From an uncultured Synechococcaceae cyanobacterium (lineage in GTDB: Bacteria; Cyanobacteriota; Cyanobacteriia; PCC-6307; Cyanobiaceae): a stretch of DNA of 9,833 bases. The notes below the pieces were generated by a model. It searched no databases, was not told the origin of the DNA, and saw nothing but the letters and a program-made list of their open reading frames with translations. The stretch spans positions 1-9,833 of the forward strand of contig CACBGC010000030.1 of NCBI GenBank assembly GCA_902538695.1, given 5' to 3'. This document shows, piece by piece, positions 1-6,391 of the stretch. Position numbers and translations under genes: made by a program. Numbering within the stretch: position 1 is the stretch's first letter; every line of letters starts with the position of its first letter.

Positions 1-390
1 TGAACTATCCCAACTTGAATTTTTGGTGCTTTCTTTTTTTTCAAATGACTCATTATTTTCTTTTTGATCCGACTTAATAGCATCAACTGGCGAAATTTGA
101 TGAATTTTTGAAGCTGTTAGTTCTGGTTGCTTTTCTTTCGTTCCGTCTTTTCTAGTAACAGAATTCATCTTTAGACGTCCCTCAATAACTATATTTTGCC
201 CCTCCTTTAGTTCATCTACCATTTCTTGGGCAATATTGCCCCATCCTATGATTTTGAGATCTCTGGTTGGATCTTCACTGCGTAATCCTTTAAAATTAAC
301 AATCATTTCTGCAATTGGAGTTTGGTTTTCTTTGGTATACCTCATTTGGGGAGCACTATTAATGACCGCCTGAATTAAACAATGATTCAT
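1..390 (-). CDS. ssb: Single-stranded DNA-binding protein, C-terminus cut by window edge
   Basis: The reading frame is open from the ATG at 390 down to base 1, giving 130 visible residues; the end lies outside the window. It reads as an OB-fold SSB of the cyanobacterial type: an N-terminal MNHCLIQAVI strand, the segment APQMRYTKENQTPIAEM at about residues 13-29, LKIIGWGNIAQEM at 45-57 and IEGRLKMNS at 69-77. After about residue 100 the chain becomes a polar, low-complexity tail rich in Lys, Glu, Asn and Ser, as in SSB linkers. The usual acidic C-terminal tip that recruits partner proteins would be off the window, so it cannot be checked. The family coats single-stranded DNA during replication, recombination and repair. 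Some cyanobacteria carry more than one SSB-like gene, so this may be one of two paralogues. It is divergent from cobK with only 28 bases between the start codons. Confidence 0.88.
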   Translation of the reverse strand, partial: MNHCLIQAVINSAPQMRYTKENQTPIAEMIVNFKGLRSEDPTRDLKIIGWGNIAQEMVDELKEGQNIVIEGRLKMNSVTRKDGTKEKQPELTASKIHQISPVDAIKSDQKENNESFEKKESTKNSSWDSS

Positions 391-418
391 TACTTACTAT
401 TTAATTAAAGACATACTG
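391..418. promoter_or_regulatory. Very short divergent spacer between ssb and cobK
   Basis: Only 28 bases separate the two divergent start codons. The plus strand carries TACTAT at 395-400, which resembles a -10 box and would start cobK transcription about a dozen bases before its ATG. An 8-base palindrome TTAATTAA lies at 401-408. Any -35 elements, and most of the ssb promoter, would have to lie inside the neighbouring coding sequences. The promoter reading is inferred from similarity alone. Confidence 0.25.
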
Positions 419-1222
419 ATGCAGAATCAAGGAAATTGCTATAAAAATGTTTGGATCCTATCAGGAACTTCGGATGGACCTGTAATAGCTAATATGCTTC
501 TTGAACTAAATTATTCAGTCTTTGCAAGTGTTTTAACTTATAAAGCAGGGCAAGCTTATATTGAGAATCCAAAGTTACATATCATTACAGGGAAATTAAA
601 TAATAAAGATCAAATAATTAATTTTATAAATAAAAATAAAATCACATGCGTTGTCGATGCTACTCATCCGTTTGCGGTAATAATTTCTAAAAATCTTAAT
701 AATGCATGTAAAGAGATTAATACACCTCTTTTGCTATTTGAGAGGAAATCTCTCATGAATAATACTAATAATTTTTTTTATATTGATGATTTAAAGGATA
801 TAAATAACGTTGATATTGAGAATAAGAATATTCTTCTTGCAATAGGATCAAGATTTCTTAATGATACAGCTAATTATTATATGAATTGTAAAGCAAATGT
901 ATTTGCAAGAGTACTCCCAACTTATGAGAGTATAACTAAAGCTTTTGGATCATGTATTCAAAATTCAAAAATAGCGATACTTGAACCGAGTAAAAATAAC
1001 AAAAGCATTTTAGAAAAAAAACTTTGTGATTTTTGGGAGATAGATTATGTTTTATGCAGAGAATCTGGAAGTTATTCTCAGAAAAACTGGGAGAGTATAG
1101 TTTCGGAAAGTAAAATGAAGTTATTTTTGGTTAAAAGGCCGAAAGTTAAAAATGATTATTCTTACTCTTTTGATCAATATCATAATTTGATAAATCACAT
1201 AATTAAAAATATTGATGTTTAA
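419..1222 (+). CDS. cobK: Precorrin-6A reductase (CobK/CbiJ family)
   Basis: A 267-residue protein of the CobK/CbiJ family, which uses NADPH to reduce the macrocycle of precorrin-6A to precorrin-6B in cobalamin ring synthesis in the cytoplasm. Visible landmarks are the N-terminal nucleotide-binding-like loop LSGTSDGPVIA (14-24), the family hallmark VVDATHPFA (78-86), FARVLPTYES (162-171) and a late CRESGSYS segment (213-220) where relatives have a similar Ser-Gly turn. Length is normal for the family. The ATG at 419 has an AAAG stretch (407-410) eight bases upstream, a weak but plausible ribosome binding site. Overall sequence is quite diverged and Asn/Lys rich, matching the AT bias of the window. 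It is followed by cutA after 6 bases, so the two are probably cotranscribed although no functional link is obvious. Marine picocyanobacteria are known to make pseudocobalamin, so a complete pathway is expected elsewhere in the genome. Confidence 0.85.
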   Translation: MQNQGNCYKNVWILSGTSDGPVIANMLLELNYSVFASVLTYKAGQAYIENPKLHIITGKLNNKDQIINFINKNKITCVVDATHPFAVIISKNLNNACKEINTPLLLFERKSLMNNTNNFFYIDDLKDINNVDIENKNILLAIGSRFLNDTANYYMNCKANVFARVLPTYESITKAFGSCIQNSKIAILEPSKNNKSILEKKLCDFWEIDYVLCRESGSYSQKNWESIVSESKMKLFLVKRPKVKNDYSYSFDQYHNLINHIIKNIDV

Positions 1223-1228
1223 TTAATT

Positions 1229-1534
1229 ATGGAAGTATTAGTTATGATCACAACTGAATCAAATAACGCAAATGCTTTGCGAATAGCTAAATTACTAGTA
1301 CAAAATAAACTTGCAGCTTGTGTTTCGATAAAACAAATTTTTTCAGTTTATGAGTGGGATGATGATATTCAAGAAACTAAAGAGTTTGAAATTACAATAA
1401 AAAGTAAACTAGAATTTAAAGATTGTTTAATTGATTTCGTAAATAAAAATTCCACATATGATGTCCCTCAAATTATTTACAAAAAATACGATGCTGAGAT
1501 GAAATATTATGATTGGTTGAATAAGACTATTTGA
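1229..1534 (+). CDS. cutA: CutA1 family protein (divalent-ion tolerance-like trimer)
   Basis: At 101 residues it has the usual CutA1 length (about 100-115) and pattern: a first strand MEVLVMITTE, helix NANALRIAKLLVQNKLAACVS (13-33) with the hallmark LAACV, a SVYEWDDDIQET segment (39-50) and STYDVPQIIY (75-84), matching the conserved region usually written HPYEVPEI. The histidine of that last motif appears replaced (NSTYDVP). CutA1 proteins form very stable trimers of ferredoxin-like fold related to PII. A role in copper tolerance was proposed in Escherichia coli, but the true function in cyanobacteria is unsettled, so the name marks a family, not a job. It starts 6 bases after cobK ends and ends 6 bases from the stop of the converging kinase gene, with no obvious hairpin between them. 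Confidence 0.9.
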   Translation: MEVLVMITTESNNANALRIAKLLVQNKLAACVSIKQIFSVYEWDDDIQETKEFEITIKSKLEFKDCLIDFVNKNSTYDVPQIIYKKYDAEMKYYDWLNKTI

Positions 1535-1540
1535 TTAAAT

Positions 1541-2542
1541 CTATTTTATTAACTCTTTAAGATCAATATCCGATCTAGATCCTAATTGCGTAATTATTTG
1601 CCCCGCACAAATTGAAGCTATCTCTCCGCATTTTTTGAGGGAACAATTGTTTATTAATCCATGGATAAATCCTCCCGCATAGATATCTCCCGCTCCTGTA
1701 GTATCAATAATCTTGCCTTTAGTTATTGACTCAATTATTTCGACATTATTTTTATTAACTATGAGAGAACCATTTTCCCCAAGAGTTACTATGACTAATT
1801 CACATAAGGAAGATAGGTCTTCTTGGCAGCTTGCTAATTTATCATTTTTAAATAGACTTAACACCTCAGATTCATTACAAAAAACGATATCTACATATTC
1901 ATAAATTAATTCTAAGAAACTGTCACGATGCCTATCTACACAAAATGAATCAGACAAAGAAAGGATTATTTTTGTATTAGATTGTTTTGCAATTTGAGCG
2001 GCTTTAATAAAAGCTTTTTTAGCTAATTCGCTGTCCCATAAATATCCTTCTAAATATAAGTATTTACTTTCCTTAATTACAGTAAAGTCAATGTCTTTTG
2101 GCTCAAACTCTACAGATGCTCCTAGGTAAGTGCACATAGTTCTTTGTGCATCAGGTGTAACCAAAATGATTGAATGAGCTGTTGGAGCACCTGCAATAGT
2201 TGGTGGAGTATTAAATATGGTTTTACTTTTTTTTATATCGTCAGAAAAGAAATTACCAAATTGATCATTTTTCACTCTTCCTATAAACTGCACAAGATTG
2301 CCTAATTCGGCTAAAGAAACAACGGTATTTGCTGAGGACCCACCTGAAATTTGTTTGATCACTTTGCAATTTTCTAACAATCTCTGAGATTCATCAGAAT
2401 TAATTAGATTCATTGATCCTTTATCCAGATTATTTATCTCAAGAAACTCATCTTCAATATTTACAATAATATCTACTATTGCGTTTCCAAGACCAATTAG
2501 ATCAACTTTTTTATGATCAAAATGTCTAAAGGATTCCTTCAT
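1541..2542 (-). CDS. PfkB-family carbohydrate/nucleoside kinase (adenosine kinase-like)
   Basis: A 333-residue ribokinase-fold (PfkB) kinase. In order: an N-terminal strand-loop DLIGLGNAIVDIIV (14-27), the PfkB signature 1 region with the di-glycine SGGSSANTVVSLAELG (66-81), GRVKNDQFG (88-96), RTMCTYLGAS (134-143), and the C-terminal signature DTTGAGDIYAGGF (280-292), where Asp286 is the expected catalytic base and GAG the anion hole. The RTMCTYLGA segment is typical of the subgroup commonly annotated adenosine kinase or sugar kinase in cyanobacteria and alphaproteobacteria. Substrate cannot be fixed from sequence; adenosine, inosine/guanosine or a sugar are all possible. It starts 15 bases after purA ends on the same strand, so it is probably cotranscribed with it, which gives mild contextual support for a purine substrate. 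Confidence 0.85.
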   Translation of the reverse strand: MKESFRHFDHKKVDLIGLGNAIVDIIVNIEDEFLEINNLDKGSMNLINSDESQRLLENCKVIKQISGGSSANTVVSLAELGNLVQFIGRVKNDQFGNFFSDDIKKSKTIFNTPPTIAGAPTAHSIILVTPDAQRTMCTYLGASVEFEPKDIDFTVIKESKYLYLEGYLWDSELAKKAFIKAAQIAKQSNTKIILSLSDSFCVDRHRDSFLELIYEYVDIVFCNESEVLSLFKNDKLASCQEDLSSLCELVIVTLGENGSLIVNKNNVEIIESITKGKIIDTTGAGDIYAGGFIHGLINNCSLKKCGEIASICAGQIITQLGSRSDIDLKELIK

Positions 2543-2557
2543 TAATTTGGAACTAAA

Positions 2558-3868
2558 TTACCTTAGCAGTGCTCTTTTAGGACCATGTATTGGGTCTTCA
2601 ATTACTATAGTTTGATCTCTATTCGCCCCCAACGACACAATGGCAATTGGAACCTCCATTAATTCAGCTAAAAATCTTAGATAATTCATAGCATTCTCTG
2701 GGAGATCAGATAGTTTTCTACAATCTGCAGTTGAACATTGCCAACCTTTTAATTTTTTGAAGATTGGCTTACATTTTTTTAAGTCATCTGAATTTGTAGG
2801 AAAGTAGTCTATTTCCTCTCCATCGAGATCATATGCAATGCAAACTTGAATCTCATCTAATTCATCTAACACATCAAGTTTAGTAACGGCTAAACAATCA
2901 AGACCATTTACAGATACAGCATATTTACCAATAACTCCATCAAACCACCCACATCTTCTCCTTCTCCCAGTAGTGGTTCCAAATTCACTTCCTCTATCAC
3001 AGAGTTGATCATTAATACTTCCTTGTAATTCAGTTGGGAATGGCCCTTCACCTACTCTTGTGGTATAAGCTTTTGCTACACCTATGACTCTATCAATTAA
3101 AGTTGGACCCACTCCTGCCCCAATACATGCTCCTCCTGATATAGGGTTTGATGAGGTAACAAAAGGATAAGTCCCATGATCTAAGTCAAGTAAAGTCCCT
3201 TGAGCACCTTCGAAAAGAATATTCTTCTTGTTTTTTGAGGCTGCATGGATAGTCCTCGTACAGTCAACAACATGCTTTGATAATCGTTCCCCATAGTCAA
3301 GATATTCTTCAATAATATCTTCTAATTTGAGTGGTTTAATCCCATAGATTTTTTCTAGTAGACCGTTTTTTTCTCTTAATGGAATTTCGATCACATCACT
3401 TAGCCTTTCCTTGTTTAGCAAGTCTCTAATCCTAATGCCATTTCTTTGTGATTTATCCGCATAAGTTGGGCCAATCCCACGACCTGTTGTCCCTATTTTG
3501 TTTGAACCTCTATCAGCCTCCATCGCTTCATCTAATATTCGGTGGTAGGGCATTGTTACATGTGATGTTGATGAAATTTTTAATCCTGAGATATCAATTC
3601 CATTATCAATTAACATGTCAATTTCTTTAAGCAAGATTTTTGGATCTACAACAGTTCCAGAACCAATTAGACAAGAAGTATTTTTATAAAGTATCCCTGA
3701 GGGAATTAAATGTAATTTTAAGACTTTATCATCTACGACTATAGTATGACCTGCATTTACTCCTCCTTGATAGCGAACGACAACATCTGCCGAACGACTA
3801 AGTAAATCCGTTATTTTACCTTTTCCTTCGTCACCCCATTGGGCTCCGATTACAACAACATTGGCCAA
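2558..3868 (-). CDS. purA: Adenylosuccinate synthetase
   Basis: Catalyses GTP-dependent joining of aspartate to IMP to give adenylosuccinate, the first committed step from IMP to AMP, in the cytoplasm. The 436 residues match the family length. Motifs are intact: the P-loop-like WGDEGKGKITDLL (11-23) with catalytic Asp13, GGVNAGHTIV (35-44) with catalytic His41, the IMP-loop TTGRGIGPTYADK (127-139), RVGEGPFPTEL (271-281), TTTGRRRRCGWFDG (298-311), the base-recognition TKLDVLD (329-335) and SLGANRDQTI (412-421). The start MANVVVIGAQWGDEGKGK is the standard one. It lies between psb27 upstream (81-base gap containing two inverted repeats) and the PfkB kinase downstream (15-base gap). Nothing is missing; this is an ordinary functional enzyme. 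Confidence 0.97.
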   Translation of the reverse strand: MANVVVIGAQWGDEGKGKITDLLSRSADVVVRYQGGVNAGHTIVVDDKVLKLHLIPSGILYKNTSCLIGSGTVVDPKILLKEIDMLIDNGIDISGLKISSTSHVTMPYHRILDEAMEADRGSNKIGTTGRGIGPTYADKSQRNGIRIRDLLNKERLSDVIEIPLREKNGLLEKIYGIKPLKLEDIIEEYLDYGERLSKHVVDCTRTIHAASKNKKNILFEGAQGTLLDLDHGTYPFVTSSNPISGGACIGAGVGPTLIDRVIGVAKAYTTRVGEGPFPTELQGSINDQLCDRGSEFGTTTGRRRRCGWFDGVIGKYAVSVNGLDCLAVTKLDVLDELDEIQVCIAYDLDGEEIDYFPTNSDDLKKCKPIFKKLKGWQCSTADCRKLSDLPENAMNYLRFLAELMEVPIAIVSLGANRDQTIVIEDPIHGPKRALLR

Positions 3869-3893
3869 TTTTAGAAGAGCATTATTTTTGTGC

Positions 3894-3910
3894 GAATATT
3901 TAATATATTC
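3894..3910. repeat. Inverted repeat upstream of purA
   Basis: Six-base arms GAATAT (3894-3899) and ATATTC (3905-3910) flank a 5-base centre, about 25 bases upstream of the purA ATG. On the minus strand it includes TATATT, which could act as a -10 element, so a protein bound here could control purA. It is short and AT-rich and may be a chance pattern. Confidence 0.25.
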
Positions 3911-3921
3911 AAAAATCTTGG

Positions 3922-3940
3922 TTTACTTTTAAAAAGTAAA
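3922..3940. repeat. Perfect 9-base-arm palindrome between psb27 and purA, possible weak terminator
   Basis: TTTACTTTT (3922-3930) and AAAAGTAAA (3932-3940) are exact reverse complements separated by one base. The dyad starts 10 bases past the psb27 stop codon on the minus strand, where a transcription terminator or RNA-processing hairpin would sit; a T-run follows about five bases later (3911-3915 read in reverse). The stem has very little GC, so termination would be weak. It could equally be an operator for purA. Confidence 0.35.
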
Positions 3941-3949
3941 TGAATTGTA

Positions 3950-4387
3950 TCAACTTTCTCTTAGAACCATTTTTTCAGCAAGAGAAAATTCTTTGGTTAA
4001 ACGCTCTTTAAGTTTATCTGGTAAAGGTCTACTTGCAAAGTTTTTGTAATGACCTGCCATAGCATTTAATGCTGTTTGCATTGTGGTAAATGATTGTGTT
4101 TTATTCACCATCCCTCTATTTCTATATCTTGAAATATAGTCAGTTATGAGTGTAAGAGCCTCACTTCTTACTTCATCTTTATTTGGAGAATCTTTTGGAG
4201 TATCAACAGCTGTTTGTAATGTTTTAACGACTGAAATTGTATCCTTTGTATAGTCTCCTGTCATAGCGGTTTTTGCAGCTATGGAAGGGGAACTAAATAG
4301 TGTAAAAGCAACAATTAAGGATATCGTAAAAGAAATAGCTTTGATAAGATTCTTAAAAAATAATTTTGATGTCCATTTCAGTAACAT
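3950..4387 (-). CDS. psb27: Photosystem II assembly factor Psb27, predicted non-lipidated
   Basis: A 145-residue lumenal protein that in characterised cyanobacteria binds CP43 in assembling or repairing photosystem II before the manganese cluster is mature. The N-terminus is a signal peptide: basic start (Lys4, Lys8, Lys12, Lys16), hydrophobic core AISFTISLIVAFTLF (17-31), then SSPSIAAKTA. The mature part has the family pattern: GDYTKDTISVVKTLQ (44-58), EVRSEALTLITDYISRYR (72-89), MQTALNAMAGHYKNF (103-117), the short segment RPLPDKLKERL (120-130) and a final helix with EFSLAEKM, fitting the four-helix bundle. There is no cysteine anywhere, so the lipobox of freshwater Psb27 is absent and cleavage by signal peptidase I after about Ala37/Ala38 is expected; lepB lies in this window. 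It is 26 bases downstream of proS on the same strand and may share its transcript. Confidence 0.92.
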   Translation of the reverse strand: MLLKWTSKLFFKNLIKAISFTISLIVAFTLFSSPSIAAKTAMTGDYTKDTISVVKTLQTAVDTPKDSPNKDEVRSEALTLITDYISRYRNRGMVNKTQSFTTMQTALNAMAGHYKNFASRPLPDKLKERLTKEFSLAEKMVLRES

Positions 4388-4413
4388 AACTTAGCTCCCA
4401 AAAAAAATAAGCC

Positions 4414-6216
4414 TCAAGATTTCTTATTGTACATTATTTCAGATTCGGAAATAAATGTTTCTAACAATTTATCAGTACTAATTTTAAGCTTAGTATTATT
4501 TGTTCTGCATAAAAGTTCTACTTCTTTATTAATAGAATCTCTTCCAATTATTATTTGAAAAGGAATACCAATTAATTCCGCATCTTTAAATTTCACTCCA
4601 GCTCTATCGTTTCTATCATCAAGAAGGACATCAATTTTATTAATTAAAAAGTTGTTATAGATTTGCTCAGTAAGATCACTTTGAATAGGATCTTTTAGGT
4701 TTGTTGGGATAATAATAACTTCAAAAGGAGAAATCTGGATAGGCCAACAAATTCCTTTTTGATCATGATTCTGTTCGATAGCGGCTTGAGCTATTCTTGT
4801 CACTCCTATTCCGTAACAACCCATCCATAAATTTTTTAACTGACCGTCCTTATCAGAGAACTTTGCATTTAATTTTTCACTATATTTCTGACCTAGTTGG
4901 AAAATATGTCCAATCTCGATACCTTTTTTTTCTTTAAGTTCTTCATCATCATAAATACTTACTTTATCTCCTTTTTTGGCATTCCTGATATCCCCAATTA
5001 GATAGTCTTTCGAATTAAAAGAAAATTCTTGAAAAACTTTATGGAAATTAACTTTATTCCCACCACTTATAAACTTTGAAAGTTCACTTGCAGAATGGTC
5101 AATTATTCTTGTCCATTTTTTTTCCCAATTAGAACTAGCTTTAATAGTTTTATTATCTAAATCTGGACCGATAAAACCTAAGGGTAAATCAACTAGATTT
5201 TTTTCGATAGTATTTTTGTCTTCAATCTTTTTAAGATTAAGAAGATTGAAGTGATGAAGTTTATTTATTAAGTTAAAAAGCTTTACTTCATTAATGTGTT
5301 GATCGCCTCTTATGCATGCAAGAATTGGGACCTCAAATTTACCTTCGAACTGTGCAAGGAATATTACTACTTTAATAATCTGACTTGGGTCTAAATTGTT
5401 ATTATTGCAAACTTCTAGGATTGTTTTTTGATGAGGCGTTTCCAACCACTCTGTAAAATTATCTTTTAGTGGAATAGGTTGAGAGGGTAGAGAAACAGCT
5501 TTTTCGATATTGGCAGCATAAGAACCGCTTTGAGTGAACAAAATGGAATCTTCCCCAGCATCAGCAGTGACCATAAATTCTTTAGATGAAGCACCGCCAA
5601 TTGCTCCACTATCAGCTTCAACCCCTACTGTCTGCAGTCCACAAGATTTAAAAATATTTTCATAAGCATTGCCCACTTTTTCATAGAAAGAAGCTAAATC
5701 TTTTTCTGAAGAATGAAAAGAATAACCATCTTTCATTATGAATTCTCTACTTCTCATCAATCCAAACCTTGGCCTTATTTCATCTCTAAATTTTGTCTGA
5801 ATTTGGTAAAAACATTGAGGTAATTGCTTATAGGAGTTGATGATCTCTGATGCAATACTCGTGATCACCTCTTCGTGAGTTGGTGCTAAACCAAATTCTT
5901 TACCTTGTCTATCTTTGAGATTAAACATTATTCCTTCTCCTGCGGTATATCCTTCCCACCTTTCACTTTTTTTCCATAAATCTGCAGGATGAAGTTGGGG
6001 TAATAGTAATTTTGTACATCCGATACTATTAAGTTCTCTCTCTATTATTGCGGATATTTTTTCAATAACTCTAAGCATTATTGGCATGTATGCATAAATA
6101 CCGCTGTTTACTCTGCGAATATACCCAGCTTTTAAAAGTAATTGATGTGAAATAATCTCGGCTTCAGAAGGTGTGTCACGAAGTGTCCCCAGAGGAAATG
6201 AGGTTGTCACGCGCAT
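4414..6216 (-). CDS. proS: Prolyl-tRNA synthetase, bacterial type with editing insertion
   Basis: Charges tRNA-Pro with proline in the cytoplasm. The 600-residue chain has the bacterial ProRS layout: class II core with GYIRRVNSGIYAYMP (31-45), PTHEEVIT (112-119), motif 2 at FRDEIRPRFGLMRSREFIM (143-161) continuing to KDGYSFH, then an inserted editing (YbaK-like INS) domain at about 225-385 containing IIKVVIF (280-286) and IRGDQHINEVKL (302-313), motif 3 at GCYGIGVTRIAQAAIEQ (466-482), and the C-terminal anticodon-binding domain with LLDDRNDRAGVKFKDAELIG (531-550). Lys282 appears to match the lysine used for alanine editing, so mis-charge correction is probably retained. The ATG at 6216 is preceded by AAGGA (6230-6226) with nine bases of spacing, one of the better ribosome binding sites in the window. 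Upstream lies a structured 175-base divergent region. Confidence 0.97.
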   Translation of the reverse strand: MRVTTSFPLGTLRDTPSEAEIISHQLLLKAGYIRRVNSGIYAYMPIMLRVIEKISAIIERELNSIGCTKLLLPQLHPADLWKKSERWEGYTAGEGIMFNLKDRQGKEFGLAPTHEEVITSIASEIINSYKQLPQCFYQIQTKFRDEIRPRFGLMRSREFIMKDGYSFHSSEKDLASFYEKVGNAYENIFKSCGLQTVGVEADSGAIGGASSKEFMVTADAGEDSILFTQSGSYAANIEKAVSLPSQPIPLKDNFTEWLETPHQKTILEVCNNNNLDPSQIIKVVIFLAQFEGKFEVPILACIRGDQHINEVKLFNLINKLHHFNLLNLKKIEDKNTIEKNLVDLPLGFIGPDLDNKTIKASSNWEKKWTRIIDHSASELSKFISGGNKVNFHKVFQEFSFNSKDYLIGDIRNAKKGDKVSIYDDEELKEKKGIEIGHIFQLGQKYSEKLNAKFSDKDGQLKNLWMGCYGIGVTRIAQAAIEQNHDQKGICWPIQISPFEVIIIPTNLKDPIQSDLTEQIYNNFLINKIDVLLDDRNDRAGVKFKDAELIGIPFQIIIGRDSINKEVELLCRTNNTKLKISTDKLLETFISESEIMYNKKS

Positions 6217-6267
6217 ACAGAAAAATCCTTAATAATATTTAATTTTATCAATTAAGGTGAAAAAATA

Positions 6268-6306
6268 ATGATAAGTGTCTTGAGTCCCTCAACACGGCTA
6301 GTCTAA
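6268..6306 (+). other. Possible 12-codon leader peptide reading frame
   Basis: ATG at 6268 opens MISVLSPSTRLV and stops at TAA 6304-6306. It is preceded by AAGGTG (6254-6259) at eight bases, a better ribosome binding site than many real genes here have. No runs of one amino acid suggest classic attenuation. It overlaps the hairpin at 6275-6295 and may be chance. Confidence 0.15.
6275..6295 (-). terminator. Terminator-like hairpin in the proS leader
   Basis: Read on the minus strand, GTG-TTGAG pairs with CTCAA-(GA)-CAC, eight base pairs with a two-base bulge and a three-base loop, followed at once by a T-rich run (6274 down to about 6260). That is the shape of an intrinsic terminator. Sitting 58 bases ahead of the proS start codon, it would either end a minus-strand transcript coming from upstream or act as an attenuator in the proS leader. 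The stem is modest, so this is a tentative call. Confidence 0.35.
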
Positions 6307-6316
6307 GAATATTCTT
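6305..6316. promoter_or_regulatory. Perfect 12-base palindrome, candidate operator
   Basis: AAGAATATTCTT reads identically on both strands and lies near the centre of the divergent region, 75 bases upstream of the HTH-like gene and about 90 from proS. A dimeric regulator could bind it, the adjacent HTH-like protein being the obvious candidate, but no link is shown. AT-rich palindromes of this size do occur by chance. Confidence 0.25.
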
Positions 6317-6343
6317 TCTGCTAACTTCTTCAGTAATGTAGTT

Positions 6344-6369
6344 TGAACTCTTTAAAAAAGTTCATTTTT
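6344..6369 (+). terminator. Hairpin followed by T-run upstream of the HTH-like gene
   Basis: TGAACT (6344-6349) and AGTTCA (6359-6364) are exact reverse complements. Further pairing of the TTT and AAA inside is possible around one mismatch, and five T residues follow (6365-6369). On the plus strand this resembles a weak intrinsic terminator only about 22 bases ahead of the start codon, as in an attenuated leader or the end of a small upstream RNA. Confidence 0.3.
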
Positions 6370-6391
6370 ACTTAATCATTTTCTTAAGTTT

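Larger units (their letters stand above)
6217..6391. promoter_or_regulatory. Divergent intergenic region between proS and an HTH-like gene, with three dyads
   Basis: This is the longest stretch without a confident gene (175 bases), and it must hold the promoters of proS (minus) and of the HTH-like gene (plus). It contains three separate symmetric elements, listed individually: a bulged hairpin at 6275-6295, a perfect 12-base palindrome AAGAATATTCTT at 6305-6316, and an inverted repeat at 6344-6364 followed by T residues. No clear -35/-10 pair stands out on either strand. The segment 6275-6300 is less AT-rich than its surroundings. A small transcribed RNA is possible but not shown by sequence alone. 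Confidence 0.5.

Noticed and set aside
1229..1534. Assigning CutA a copper tolerance role
   Set aside because: The family name comes from an Escherichia coli phenotype of uncertain relevance; no copper transporter or metal regulator is visible here.
1713..1904. A 63-codon open frame on the plus strand
   Set aside because: It lies wholly inside the PfkB kinase gene on the other strand, whose motifs are complete; the translated product shows no recognisable character.
3448..3630. A 60-codon open frame on the plus strand
   Set aside because: It is antisense to the well-conserved IMP-binding part of purA and has no ribosome binding site or family likeness.
6217..6391. A known cyanobacterial RNA such as 6S RNA, Yfr1 or a tRNA in the divergent region
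   Set aside because: No cloverleaf, no Yfr1-like unpaired CU-rich core flanked by hairpins and no long 6S-like rod could be traced.
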